This document shows, piece by piece, positions 27,504-35,708 of a stretch of DNA of 64,000 nt. The notes below the pieces were generated by a model. It was not told where the DNA came from. It did not search any database and saw only the letters and a list, made by a program, of their open reading frames with translations. A program made the position numbers and the translations under genes. Numbering within the stretch: the stretch's first letter is position 1; each line of letters begins with the position of its first letter. Origin of the DNA: an uncultured Paracoccaceae bacterium (GTDB lineage Bacteria > Pseudomonadota > Alphaproteobacteria > Rhodobacterales > Rhodobacteraceae); NCBI GenBank assembly GCA_937916485.1, contig CALFSV010000363.1, positions 1 through 64,000 on the forward strand. Direction: 5' to 3'.

Positions 27504-28805
27504 ATGCCAGAAGTTCTGAACAGTCGTGACGCCGGGTTCGAGGCGGCCTTTGCGGCCCTTCTGGGCCAGAAGCGCGAAGAGAGTGTCGATGTCGATGACA
27601 TCGTCGCCGGGATCATTGCCGATGTCCGGGCCCGTGGCGATGCGGCCCTGCTGGAGCTGACAGAGCGGTTCGACCGTGTGGCCCTGACCGCGTCGGACCT
27701 GCGCATTTCGGCGGCGGAGGTGGACGCCGCCTGTGCCGCTGTTCCCGAGGGTGAAGAGCGCGCTTTGCGTCTGGCCGCTGACCGGATCGGGGCCTACCAT
27801 GCCCGCCAGTTGCCCGAAGATGCCCGTTGGACCGATCCTGATGGGGCAGAGCTTGGCTGGCGCTGGACCCCGGTGTCGGCGGCGGGCCTTTATGTGCCCG
27901 GCGGGCTGGCCTCTTATCCGTCATCCGTGTTGATGAATGCGATCCCGGCCAAGGTGGCCGGTGTCCCCCGACTGGCGATGGTTGTGCCAACACCTGATGG
28001 AGTTTTGAACCCGCTTGTGCTGCTGGCGGCCCGCATCGCTGGTGTTGACGAGATATACCGTGTGGGGGGGGCGCAGGCTGTGGCGGCCCTTGCCTATGGC
28101 ACCCAGACGATTGCCCCGGTGGACAAGATCACAGGCCCGGGCAATGCCTTTGTCGCGGCCGCCAAGCGCCGGGTGTTTGGCAAGGTGGGCATCGACATGA
28201 TTGCCGGCCCGTCGGAGATCCTGGTGATTGCTGACAAGGACAACGATCCCGACTGGATCGCCCTTGATCTTCTGAGCCAGGCCGAACATGACGCCAGCGC
28301 CCAGTCGATCCTGATCACCGATGACGCGGGTTTTGGCCAGGCGGTCATGGCTGCGGTGGAGGCCCGCCTTCAGACGCTCGGGCGTCGCGAGATCGCGGGG
28401 GCAAGCTGGCGTGACAATGGCGCCGTCATCGTGGTGGCCGACCTTGCCGAGGCCGCGCTTCTGTCGGATCGCATTGCCCCCGAACACCTTGAGCTATGCG
28501 TGGCTGACCCCGACGCCCTGTTTGCCCGCATCACCCATGCCGGTGCCGTCTTTTTGGGCCAATGGACGCCAGAGGCTATCGGAGACTATGTAGGCGGCCC
28601 GAACCATGTGTTGCCAACCGCACGTTCCGCCCGGTTTTCATCGGGGCTCTCTGTGCTGGATTTTCTCAAGCGCACGACCCTGGCCCGGATGACGCCGCAA
28701 AGCCTGGCCGCGATCGGCCCCGCGGCCGAGGTTCTGGCAGCCTCGGAAAGCCTGCAGGCCCATGGCCTTAGTGTAACAGCAAGGCTCAACCGTCTGAATA
28801 CATGA
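27504..28805 (+). CDS. hisD: Histidinol dehydrogenase HisD
   Basis: Zinc-dependent four-electron oxidation of histidinol to histidine. The 433-residue protein has the family motifs YVPGGLASYPSSVLMN, RVGGAQAVAALAYGT, KITGPGNAFVAAAKR, the zinc-site block LLSQAEHDASAQSIL (Gln and His ligands), IAPEHLEL (catalytic Glu-His) and a C-terminal GPNHVLPT plus VxxFLKRTTLARM. The length is standard. No other his gene is adjacent, so histidine genes are dispersed. Confidence 0.97.
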   Translation: MPEVLNSRDAGFEAAFAALLGQKREESVDVDDIVAGIIADVRARGDAALLELTERFDRVALTASDLRISAAEVDAACAAVPEGEERALRLAADRIGAYHARQLPEDARWTDPDGAELGWRWTPVSAAGLYVPGGLASYPSSVLMNAIPAKVAGVPRLAMVVPTPDGVLNPLVLLAARIAGVDEIYRVGGAQAVAALAYGTQTIAPVDKITGPGNAFVAAAKRRVFGKVGIDMIAGPSEILVIADKDNDPDWIALDLLSQAEHDASAQSILITDDAGFGQAVMAAVEARLQTLGRREIAGASWRDNGAVIVVADLAEAALLSDRIAPEHLELCVADPDALFARITHAGAVFLGQWTPEAIGDYVGGPNHVLPTARSARFSSGLSVLDFLKRTTLARMTPQSLAAIGPAAEVLAASESLQAHGLSVTARLNRLNT

Positions 28806-28868
28806 CGAATTGCTGGACCTTCTGAAAAGGGCTGATAACCTGCCGCCGGTTAGGTATCAGGAGGCGTC

Positions 28869-29900
28869 ATGGCGCAACGTTTGAGAGAGCAGATGGCCGC
28901 CTTTGCGGTTTCGGATGATCGTCTGGGCGCTGCCCATCTGGTCCTGACGATGGCCATGTGGGGGGCGGGCCTGACGCTTGGGACGCTCTTTTATGGTCAA
29001 CCGCTTCCCGTGATCCTTGGTGTGGCGCTGATCGCGGTGTCACTGGGCCGGATGTTTGCCATCCAGCATGATTGCGGGCATCTGAGCTATTTTCGCGCGC
29101 GCCGCGTCAATACCGTCGTTGGGGTCGTGCTGGGGGCTTTTACCTTCCACCCCTATTTCGCGATGCGCTACAATCACAACCAGCATCATGCCTATCTTGG
29201 CAATCTTGACCGTATGGAAACCCATGAGGTGCTGACCTGGTCGGTCCGCCGATGGCAGGACGCCGGGTTCAGAGAGCGGCTTGGGTATCGCCTCTACCGA
29301 TCGATCCCGTCGATCCTGCTGTTCGGGCCGATCTATGTGTTCATGATCCGCTATCGCTGGCCCAAGAATATCCGGAAAGTGGGCCTCGCCGATCCGCTGA
29401 TACAGAATGCGCTGATGGTCCTTTTGTGGGGTGCTGTCTTTGCCATCGGCGGCTGGCAGGCCAGTGTCGTGCAGCTGATCGGGACCCTGTCGATCATGAG
29501 CTTTAGCACCTTGATGATCTATGCCGGACACAATCACGAACACACGTATTGGGAGCGTGAGGGTGGGGTGTCGTTTGAAGAGGCCGCATTGCAGGGATCG
29601 TCCGTTCTGGACCTTGGTCCGGTGTTTGATTTCATGACGTTCAACTTTGCCTATCACGATCTGCATCACCTTAATTCCAAGGTCCCGTGCTACCACCTGC
29701 GCAGGTGTCATCGGGCGCTGAGCGATCAGATCGACCCGACCCGTATGGGTCTGGGCGAGGCCCTGGGCTCTATCCGCTGGAAGCTATGGGATGAAGAGGC
29801 GGGCCGGATGGTCCGGTTCAGCGATGTCGCTGCAAACGGTCCGGTTGTCGGCGACGTCGGTGGTGGCGATGTTGCTGGCAAGGGGCAGACGCTTGCCTGA
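28869..29900 (+). CDS. Membrane fatty-acid desaturase
   Basis: A 343-residue integral membrane di-iron desaturase. Three histidine boxes are visible: HDCGH (near 68), HNQHH (near 103) and HDLHH (near 264), plus a further GHNHEH. Hydrophobic segments flank them (about 20-60, 145-165, 180-225). It uses molecular oxygen to put a double bond into an acyl chain or a similar lipid; regiospecificity cannot be told. The last about 28 residues are Gly/Val-rich and look non-conserved. It lies after hisD where UPF0262 is expected in related genomes, suggesting insertion of two membrane-protein genes. Confidence 0.88.
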   Translation: MAQRLREQMAAFAVSDDRLGAAHLVLTMAMWGAGLTLGTLFYGQPLPVILGVALIAVSLGRMFAIQHDCGHLSYFRARRVNTVVGVVLGAFTFHPYFAMRYNHNQHHAYLGNLDRMETHEVLTWSVRRWQDAGFRERLGYRLYRSIPSILLFGPIYVFMIRYRWPKNIRKVGLADPLIQNALMVLLWGAVFAIGGWQASVVQLIGTLSIMSFSTLMIYAGHNHEHTYWEREGGVSFEEAALQGSSVLDLGPVFDFMTFNFAYHDLHHLNSKVPCYHLRRCHRALSDQIDPTRMGLGEALGSIRWKLWDEEAGRMVRFSDVAANGPVVGDVGGGDVAGKGQTLA

Positions 29901-30588
29901 AACCACACGCGACGAGATGGTCATGTCCTTTACAAGGGTACGTATGGCCCTTGGCATCCTGGGCTTGTCCTTGCCGCTTTTCCTGCTGATCGGGGGGCTG
30001 TGGCAGGACTATGGGATCGAACCGACGATCAGCGACTTTTATCACACCCTGTATCGTGACATTTATGTGGGCACCCTTTGCGCCATCGGGGTGTTTCTTG
30101 TGTCCTATCGTGGCTACCGGCGGGAACCGGGCGAAGTCTTTGATGATGACTGGCTTGCGACCGCTGCCGGGATCGGGGCGTTTGGCATGGCCTTCCTGCC
30201 TACGGTCAGCCGCACCGGCGAGGTTGAGACGGTGGCCCAGGAACTGCTTGGCATTGGTGTCACGCCGGTGGCCCATTACCTCTTTGCCCTGATCTTCTTT
30301 CTCAGCCTCAGCCTGTTTTGCTTTTTCAAGTTCGCCAAGACGGCGAATCCCCGTCGCCGCAAATTCTACATCTTTTCCGGCTGGGTGATGTTGGGCTCTC
30401 TTGTCCTGACCTCGGTCGCTGCCGCCTTCAAGAATTACATCGGGGGGGAGGGCGCCCGGATCGTGCTGGAGTACAAGCTGATCTTCTGGTTCGAGGCGAT
30501 CGGCGTCTGGGCCTTTGGCCTGTCGTGGCTGGTCAAGTCGCGCGCCGATCTGGCCAAGGCGCAGGGGCAGGAACCGGACACTCGCTAA
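29893..30588 (+). CDS. Multi-pass membrane protein of unknown function
   Basis: A protein of about 231 residues with five or six hydrophobic segments (MALGILGLSLPLFLLIGGLW, VGTLCAIGVFLVSY, LATAAGIGAFGMAFL, YLFALIFFLSLSLFCFF, VMLGSLVLTSVAAAF, LIFWFEAIGVWAFGLSWLV). A motif GIEPTISDFYHTLYRDIYVG follows the first. I do not recognise an established function. The TTG at 29893 is preceded by AAGGGGC and overlaps the desaturase stop; ATG 29917 is an alternative start. Overlap with the desaturase suggests co-translation and perhaps a membrane-lipid-related role. Confidence 0.7.
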   Translation: MPETTRDEMVMSFTRVRMALGILGLSLPLFLLIGGLWQDYGIEPTISDFYHTLYRDIYVGTLCAIGVFLVSYRGYRREPGEVFDDDWLATAAGIGAFGMAFLPTVSRTGEVETVAQELLGIGVTPVAHYLFALIFFLSLSLFCFFKFAKTANPRRRKFYIFSGWVMLGSLVLTSVAAAFKNYIGGEGARIVLEYKLIFWFEAIGVWAFGLSWLVKSRADLAKAQGQEPDTR

Positions 30589-30690
30589 GGCCGTCGGACC
30601 AAGTGGCGCGCAGGGTGTGGCGCAGATTGCCCCATTGCGTCACAATGGTCCTCGCGGTAGCCAGACGCCTTATGACCCGCCGGACCTGAC

Positions 30691-31170
30691 ATGACCCATA
30701 TCGCTACGATCACCCTTGATGACACCAATCTTGCTCCGCCGACGCCCGAGATCGAGCAGGAGCGGAAGGTGGCTATCTTTGACCTGCTTGAGGACAACAG
30801 CTTTGTCCTGCCCGGCCGCGAGGACAGACCGGCCCCGCCGGGCCCTTTTGCCCTGACACTGGCGATCCGGGACAAGCGTCTGGTGTTCGACATAGCCGAC
30901 ACCGAAGGCCAGCAGATGGCCCTGTTCTACCTGTCCCTTGGACCTTTCCGCCAGGTGGTCAAGGACTACTTCCAGATCTGCGAAAGCTACTTTGGAGCGG
31001 TGAAATCCCTGCCGCCCAGCCAGATCGAGACGATCGACATGGCCCGCCGGGGCATCCACAACGAAGGGGCCCGGGTGCTGCAAGAGCGGCTTGAGGGCAA
31101 GGCGGAGGTGGACATCGACACGGCCCGCCGCCTGTTCACCCTGATCTGCGTTCTGCACTTCGGGGGGTGA
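30691..31170 (+). CDS. UPF0262 family protein
   Basis: A 159-residue cytosolic protein of the UPF0262 family, identified by IEQERKVAIFDLLEDNSF, GPFALTLAIRDKRLVFDI and YFQICESYFGAVKSLPPSQIETIDMARRGIHNEG. Function is unknown. The stop TGA overlaps the following phosphatase's GTG start (GTGA). This hisD-UPF0262-phosphatase neighbourhood is common in the group, here interrupted by the desaturase pair. Confidence 0.9.
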   Translation: MTHIATITLDDTNLAPPTPEIEQERKVAIFDLLEDNSFVLPGREDRPAPPGPFALTLAIRDKRLVFDIADTEGQQMALFYLSLGPFRQVVKDYFQICESYFGAVKSLPPSQIETIDMARRGIHNEGARVLQERLEGKAEVDIDTARRLFTLICVLHFGG

Positions 31171-31658
31171 GCGGGGTGGACAGCGCCAAGCCTGATCTGA
31201 CGCTGCCTCAGTCCGTGCTGTTTTGCTGTGACCACAATGCCGTCCGCTCCCCCATGGCCGAAGGGATCATGAAGAAGTTTTACGGCACACAATGCTATAT
31301 CCAGTCCGTTGGTGTGAAAAACGATATGGAGATCGACGGCTTTGCCATCGCGGTCTGCGCCGAGATCGGGGTAGAGCTGTCCCGCCACCGGTCCCGATCG
31401 TTTGACGAGATGGAGGATTGGGGGGACGATCTGTCCTCCTTTGACCTCGTCCTGGCATTGTCCCCGGCCAGCCAGCGCCGGGCGCTGGACCTGACCCGCT
31501 TTTACCACCTGGAGGTGGAATACTGGCCCATCCTCGACCCCACCGGACTGGGGGAGGGGCGCGAGGAGCGCCTGCGCTCTTACCGCCAGACGCGGGACAT
31601 GATCGTGGACCGGTTGATCAGCCGCTGGGGCCCGCCCATCACCGAAACGCCTGACTGA
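31167..31658 (+). CDS. Low-molecular-weight protein-tyrosine-phosphatase-like protein
   Basis: A 163-residue protein with the P-loop Cys21-X5-Arg27 (CDHNAVRSPMAEG), characteristic of LMW phosphatases and arsenate reductases, and a C-terminal Asp-Pro (ILDPTG) that fits the general acid. It starts with GTG overlapping the UPF0262 stop. It could dephosphorylate tyrosine residues or act in a regulatory role; the ArsC-type extra cysteines are not evident, so arsenate reduction is less likely. Confidence 0.82.
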   Translation: MSGVDSAKPDLTLPQSVLFCCDHNAVRSPMAEGIMKKFYGTQCYIQSVGVKNDMEIDGFAIAVCAEIGVELSRHRSRSFDEMEDWGDDLSSFDLVLALSPASQRRALDLTRFYHLEVEYWPILDPTGLGEGREERLRSYRQTRDMIVDRLISRWGPPITETPD

Positions 31659-31667
31659 GGAATTTCC

Positions 31668-32069
31668 ATGCCTGACGCCCTTCCCATCCTGCGCCGCTAT
31701 TTCGATGCCTTCAACGCGGGCGATACCGCTGGCATGATTGCCTGCCTGTCGCCAGACGTGGCCCACCACGTCAACGAGGGGCAGGTCCGCATAGGCACAG
31801 CTGCCTTTGCCGAATTCTGCGCCCATATGTCCGCCTGCTATGATGAGACCCTGACCGAACTTGTCCTGTTCTCGGCAGAGGATGGCGCCCGGGGGGCGGC
31901 GGAATTCATGGTGAACGGCACATACCTCAAGACCGATCCCGGCCTGCCCGAGGCGCGCGGCCAGACCTATCGCTTGCCGGGGGCGTCATTCTTCAGCCTT
32001 CAGGATGATCGCATCATCCGGGTGACAACCTATTACAACCTTGCCGACTGGTTGAAACAGGTGTCATGA
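31668..32069 (+). CDS. NTF2-like / SnoaL-like (ketosteroid isomerase-related) protein
   Basis: A 133-residue cone-shaped alpha+beta fold protein with ILRRYFDAFNAGDTAGMIACLSPDVAHHVN at the start and ASFFSLQDDRIIRVTTYYN near the end. These features fit the NTF2/SnoaL superfamily. Enzymatic activity and ligand are unknown. It overlaps the next gene (acetyltransferase) as ATGA and forms part of a short operon with the phosphatase. Confidence 0.8.
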   Translation: MPDALPILRRYFDAFNAGDTAGMIACLSPDVAHHVNEGQVRIGTAAFAEFCAHMSACYDETLTELVLFSAEDGARGAAEFMVNGTYLKTDPGLPEARGQTYRLPGASFFSLQDDRIIRVTTYYNLADWLKQVS

Positions 32070-32653
32070 CCCTGCGCTTTGCCGCTCTGCGCGGGGCGGC
32101 GCTTGAGGCATCGCTTGACGATCTGGCAGCCCTGCGTATCGCCGTCTTTCGGGACTGGCCCTACCTCTATGACGGCGATCCGGAGTATGAGCGGCGCTAC
32201 CTTGCCGACTACCGCGACAATCCGGGCGCGGTTCTGGTGGGCGCCTATGCGGGCGATCGGCTGGTCGGGGCGGCAACCGGGGCACCGATGGAGGACCATG
32301 CCGGCGCATTTGGGGCGGCCTTCGCTGGCACCGACCATTCCCTGACAGAGCTGTTCTACTGCGCCGAGTCTGTCCTGTTGCCAGAGTATCGGGGGCAGGG
32401 GGCGGGCCACGCCTTCTTTGATCATCGCGAAGGACACGCCCAGGCACTTGGCCGAAGCCATGTCTGCTTTTGCGCGGTGGAGCGACCGTTGGACCATCGC
32501 CTGCGTCCGCCGCACTATCGCCTGCTGGACGGGTTCTGGCACAAACGCGGCTATGCCAAGCTGCCCGGCGTGACCGCCCGGTTCGGCTGGAAGGACATTG
32601 ACCAGCCGGCCGAGACGGACAAGACCCTGCAATTCTGGATAAGAAAGCTTTGA
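32066..32653 (+). CDS. GNAT-family N-acetyltransferase
   Basis: A 195-residue acetyl-CoA-dependent transferase. The coenzyme A loop is seen in SVLLPEYRGQGAGHAFF (about residues 100-116), preceded by the beta-strands VLVGAYAGDRLVGAATG. The acceptor substrate is unknown. Its start overlaps the NTF2-like gene, and the nitrilase-type gene begins three bases after its stop. Confidence 0.82.
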   Translation: MTLRFAALRGAALEASLDDLAALRIAVFRDWPYLYDGDPEYERRYLADYRDNPGAVLVGAYAGDRLVGAATGAPMEDHAGAFGAAFAGTDHSLTELFYCAESVLLPEYRGQGAGHAFFDHREGHAQALGRSHVCFCAVERPLDHRLRPPHYRLLDGFWHKRGYAKLPGVTARFGWKDIDQPAETDKTLQFWIRKL

Positions 32654-32655
32654 CC

Positions 32656-33525
32656 ATGCGCCTTGCCCTTGCCGCCTACCATTGCCAGCCCTTTCCCGGT
32701 TGGGCCGCCCATTGGTCCAAGGTGGACCGGCTGGTGGGCGAGGCTGCCGCCGATCTGCTGGTGCTGCCCGAATACGCGGCCCTTGAGGCGGCCCTTGTGG
32801 GGGGAAGCCGCTGCGACACGCCCATCGCATGGCGGGACCTAGCGGCGGAACGGTCCGGCGAATGGGTGGAACATTGGCGCATGGCCGCCCAGACCCATGG
32901 CTGCCACATCCTTGCAGGCTCTGGCCCCGTTGTGACCGATGCAGGCGTGGTCAACCGTGCCTGGCTGATTTCGCCCAATGGAGAGGTGGCGCATCAGGAC
33001 AAGCTGATCCTGACCCCCTATGAGCGGCGCGAGATGGACATGATCCCCGGATCAGCCCTGTCCCTGTTCGACACGGCTCTGGGCAAGATAGGGGTCCTGA
33101 TCTGTTATGACAGCGAATTTCCCCTGCTGGCCCGGACCTTGGTCAGCGCCGGGGCGGATATGATCCTTGTTCCGTCCTGCACCGATGCCCCGGCAGGCCA
33201 GACCCGTGTGCGCCAGTCCTGCCGGGCACGGGCTATCGAAGGGCAGTGCCTGATCGCCCAGGCCCCGCTTGTTGGCGCCGTGCCCGAGTGCGAGATCATC
33301 GATGTCTCGACCGGACGGACGGGCGTCTTTTGCCCGCCCGACTACGGCCTGCCGCCGGACGGGATACTGGCCCAGGGCGAGACGGACGTGGCAGGCGTGC
33401 TGGTGACCGAGATCGATCCCGCCGCCATCGCAGCCCCGCGTGGCAGCGGTCAGGTGGGCAATTTCGCCCACTGGCCCGAGCAGGAGGCTTGGGCAGGCAA
33501 GGTCACAACATGGCCCCTGGTCTGA
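32656..33525 (+). CDS. Carbon-nitrogen hydrolase (nitrilase superfamily)
   Basis: A 289-residue hydrolase with the nitrilase Glu-Lys-Cys triad: Glu39 (VLPEYAALE), Lys near 117 (HQDKLILTPYE) and Cys near 154 (GVLICYDSEFP). The usual second Glu region and C-terminal fold are present. Likely substrates are amides or N-carbamoyl compounds; specific annotation is not possible. The ATG at 32656 is just after the acetyltransferase stop, so the four genes from 31668 form one unit (GNAT plus nitrilase is a frequent pairing). Confidence 0.87.
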   Translation: MRLALAAYHCQPFPGWAAHWSKVDRLVGEAAADLLVLPEYAALEAALVGGSRCDTPIAWRDLAAERSGEWVEHWRMAAQTHGCHILAGSGPVVTDAGVVNRAWLISPNGEVAHQDKLILTPYERREMDMIPGSALSLFDTALGKIGVLICYDSEFPLLARTLVSAGADMILVPSCTDAPAGQTRVRQSCRARAIEGQCLIAQAPLVGAVPECEIIDVSTGRTGVFCPPDYGLPPDGILAQGETDVAGVLVTEIDPAAIAAPRGSGQVGNFAHWPEQEAWAGKVTTWPLV

Positions 33526-33532
33526 TTAGCGC

Positions 33533-33561
33533 TTGAAAATCCCGGTTTCTCGACGCATATC
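33533..33561 (+). promoter_or_regulatory. Candidate sigma-70-type promoter for infA
   Basis: TTGAAA (33533-33538) and CATATC (33556-33561) are separated by 17 bases and lie 46 bases upstream of the infA ATG. The -35 is close to TTGACA, the -10 is a partial match only. It is a candidate based on sequence alone. Confidence 0.35.
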
Positions 33562-33606
33562 GTCTCACGCCCGCGTTTTGGGCGGCAACACAAGCACGGA
33601 GAGAAC

Positions 33607-33825
33607 ATGGCCAAGGAAGAACTGCTCGAATTTCCAGGCGTCGTGAAGGAACTCTTGCCGAATGCGACGTTCAGGGTCGAGCTGGAAAACGGCCATGAGA
33701 TCATTGCGCATACGGCGGGCAAACTTCGCAAGAACCGGATCCGCGTCCTTGCAGGCGATAAGGTCCAGGTCGAAATGACGCCTTACGATCTGACCAAGGG
33801 TCGGATCAACTACCGCTTCCGGTGA
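33607..33825 (+). CDS. infA: Translation initiation factor IF-1
   Basis: A 72-residue OB-fold protein that occupies the 30S A site during initiation. It contains [45 protein letters not shown] and the [13 protein letters not shown] tail, all highly conserved. It heads the infA-maf-RNase E/G-yacG run; its stop overlaps the maf GTG start (GTGA). Confidence 0.98.
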   Translation: MAKEELLEFPGVVKELLPNATFRVELENGHEIIAHTAGKLRKNRIRVLAGDKVQVEMTPYDLTKGRINYRFR

Positions 33826-34466
33826 CAAACGTGGCTGCGCCCCCCCCAGGGGCGAAGCATGAGGCGACGCTACAGGCGGATACGTCCCTTCAGCTGGTTC
33901 TGGGCTCTGCCTCGCCCCGCCGGCTCGAGCTGTTGGCCCAGATCGGGATAACGCCCGACGCCATTCGCCCGCCCGACATCGACGAAAGCCCGCTCAAGGC
34001 CGAAAAGCCGCGCGACTATGTCAACCGCATTGCCCGGTCCAAGGCGCTTGCCCTTGATCTGGGTGAGGGCGAGGTTGCCCTTTGCGCCGATACAACTGTC
34101 GCGCTGGGCCGCCGTATCCTTGGCAAACCCGAGGACGAGGCCGAGGCCCGCCGCTTTCTGGACCTTCTATCCGGGCGGCGGCATCAGGTGATCACCTCTG
34201 TCGCGGTGCGGCGGGGTGATCATGTCTGGGTCAAGGATCAGATGACGCGCGTCGAAATGAAGGTTCTGTCTGCCCGCGAGGTCGATAGCTACATCGCCAC
34301 GGGTGACTGGCAGGGCAAGGCGGGTGGCTATGCCATCCAGGGCTCGGCCGGGGCCTTTATCCCCTGGATCAACGGATCATTCACCGGTGTCGTCGGCCTT
34401 CCGCTGACGGTCGCCGTCGGGCTGCTGACTGCCGCCGGTTTTCCTGTTTATGGAGCATCCTCATGA
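33822..34466 (+). CDS. maf: Maf-type nucleoside triphosphate pyrophosphatase
   Basis: A 214-residue protein of the Maf/YhdE family that hydrolyses nucleoside triphosphates, for example dTTP or modified nucleotides, to monophosphates. Family motifs are [12 protein letters not shown], the [21 protein letters not shown] segment, CADTTVALG, and the [16 protein letters not shown] loop. GTG at 33822 overlaps infA; a variable N-terminal tail (about 22 residues) precedes the conserved start. It overlaps the RNase gene by four bases. Confidence 0.93.
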   Translation: MTNVAAPPPGAKHEATLQADTSLQLVLGSASPRRLELLAQIGITPDAIRPPDIDESPLKAEKPRDYVNRIARSKALALDLGEGEVALCADTTVALGRRILGKPEDEAEARRFLDLLSGRRHQVITSVAVRRGDHVWVKDQMTRVEMKVLSAREVDSYIATGDWQGKAGGYAIQGSAGAFIPWINGSFTGVVGLPLTVAVGLLTAAGFPVYGASS

Positions 34467-35494
34467 AGGGTCGCCGCATCGTTCTGGACCATATCGGCAC
34501 GGTCGAGGCCGCCGCCCTGATGGTGGATGGCAAGCTTGATGACATCCTTTTGGACCTGCCTGATGTGCCGCGCCCCGGCGCGATCTTCCGCGCGGTCTGT
34601 GACCGGCCCTTGAAGGGGCAGGGCGGCATGATGATGCGCCTGCCGGACGGCGAAACGGCCTGGCTCCGCACGGCCAAAGGGCTGCGGCCCGGCCAGTCCA
34701 TGCTCGTGCAGGTCACCGGGGTGGCCGAAGATGGCAAGGCCGTTCCGGTCACGGACCGGGTCCTGTTCAAAAGCCGCTTTGCCATTGTCACCCCTGCCGC
34801 GCCCGGCCTCAACATCTCGCGCCAGATTGCCGACGATGACGAGCGTGATCGCCTGATGATCATCGCCAAGTCCGAGATGGAAGGGGACTACGGCCTTATC
34901 TTGCGTTCGTCCTGTGCCGGTGCCGATGAGGACGCGATAGCCGAGGATATCGCCGAAATGCTGGCCCTGGCCACCGCCGTGATGGGCGACGCCGAAGGGG
35001 CCGAGCCCGAGGCGCTGACCGAAGGCGATGGCCCTCACGTTCTGGCCTGGCGGGAATGGACCGCCGCTGACGTCGTCACAGAGCCCGGCGGGTTCGAGCG
35101 GGAAGGCGTGTTGGAGCAGCTTTCCGCCCTGCACAGCCCCCGCGTCGATCTGGATGGCGGCACGATGTACGTCGAGCCGACCCGCGCCATGGTAGCCGTG
35201 GACGTGAACACCGGCGGCGATACCTCGCCCGCCGCCGCGCTTAAGGCCAATCTGGCAGCGTCGCGGGCCTTGCCCCGCGCCTTGCGTTTGCGCGGGCTTG
35301 GCGGTCAGATCAGCGTCGACTTTGCGCCGATGTCCAAAGCCCATCGCAAACAGGTGGAACAATCGTTGCGCGCCTCGTTCCGCAATGACCCGATCGAGAC
35401 GAGCCTTGTGGGCTGGACCCCGATGGGATTGTTCGAGCTTCAGCGCAAACGCGAGCGGGCTTTGGTCCTGCCCCAGATCGGTGCCCTGCGGTGA
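34463..35494 (+). CDS. Ribonuclease E/G-type endoribonuclease (short form)
   Basis: A 343-residue protein, clearly shorter than RNase G (about 489). It has an S1-like N-terminal region and the metal-binding aspartates of the DNase I-like subdomain in [12 protein letters not shown] (near 248) and [12 protein letters not shown] (near 286). It lacks the zinc-link cysteines and C-terminal scaffold of RNase E, so oligomerisation may differ. It probably processes rRNA or mRNA. It is coupled to maf (ATGA) and to yacG (GTGA). Confidence 0.88.
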   Translation: MKGRRIVLDHIGTVEAAALMVDGKLDDILLDLPDVPRPGAIFRAVCDRPLKGQGGMMMRLPDGETAWLRTAKGLRPGQSMLVQVTGVAEDGKAVPVTDRVLFKSRFAIVTPAAPGLNISRQIADDDERDRLMIIAKSEMEGDYGLILRSSCAGADEDAIAEDIAEMLALATAVMGDAEGAEPEALTEGDGPHVLAWREWTAADVVTEPGGFEREGVLEQLSALHSPRVDLDGGTMYVEPTRAMVAVDVNTGGDTSPAAALKANLAASRALPRALRLRGLGGQISVDFAPMSKAHRKQVEQSLRASFRNDPIETSLVGWTPMGLFELQRKRERALVLPQIGALR

Positions 35495-35697
35495 GCTGCC
35501 CGATCTGCAAACGCAAGACGGACGCCGACTATCGCCCGTTCTGTTCCAAGCGCTGCGCGGATGTGGATCTGGCCCATTGGTTGACAGGGTCCTATGCGAT
35601 CCCCGGCGATGTGGCCGAGGATGACGATCCCGCCATCACCGAAGACCGGGGCCGTGAAAGCCTGGGCCGTGAAAGCCGGGGCCGCGAGCCGCATTAG
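35491..35697 (+). CDS. yacG: YacG, zinc-binding DNA gyrase inhibitor
   Basis: A 68-residue protein with a Cys4 zinc site CPICKRKT plus FCSKRCADVDLAHWL, the YacG signature; characterised homologues inhibit DNA gyrase. The C-terminal tail repeats GRES (GRESLGRESRGREPH), which is unusual and probably disordered. GTG start overlaps the RNase stop. Confidence 0.9.
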   Translation: MSCPICKRKTDADYRPFCSKRCADVDLAHWLTGSYAIPGDVAEDDDPAITEDRGRESLGRESRGREPH

Positions 35698-35708
35698 GCG
35701 GGGCGCTG

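Noticed and set aside
31167..31658. Arsenate reductase (ArsC)
   Set aside because: Only the shared Cys-X5-Arg loop is present; the extra redox cysteines and an ars neighbourhood are missing.
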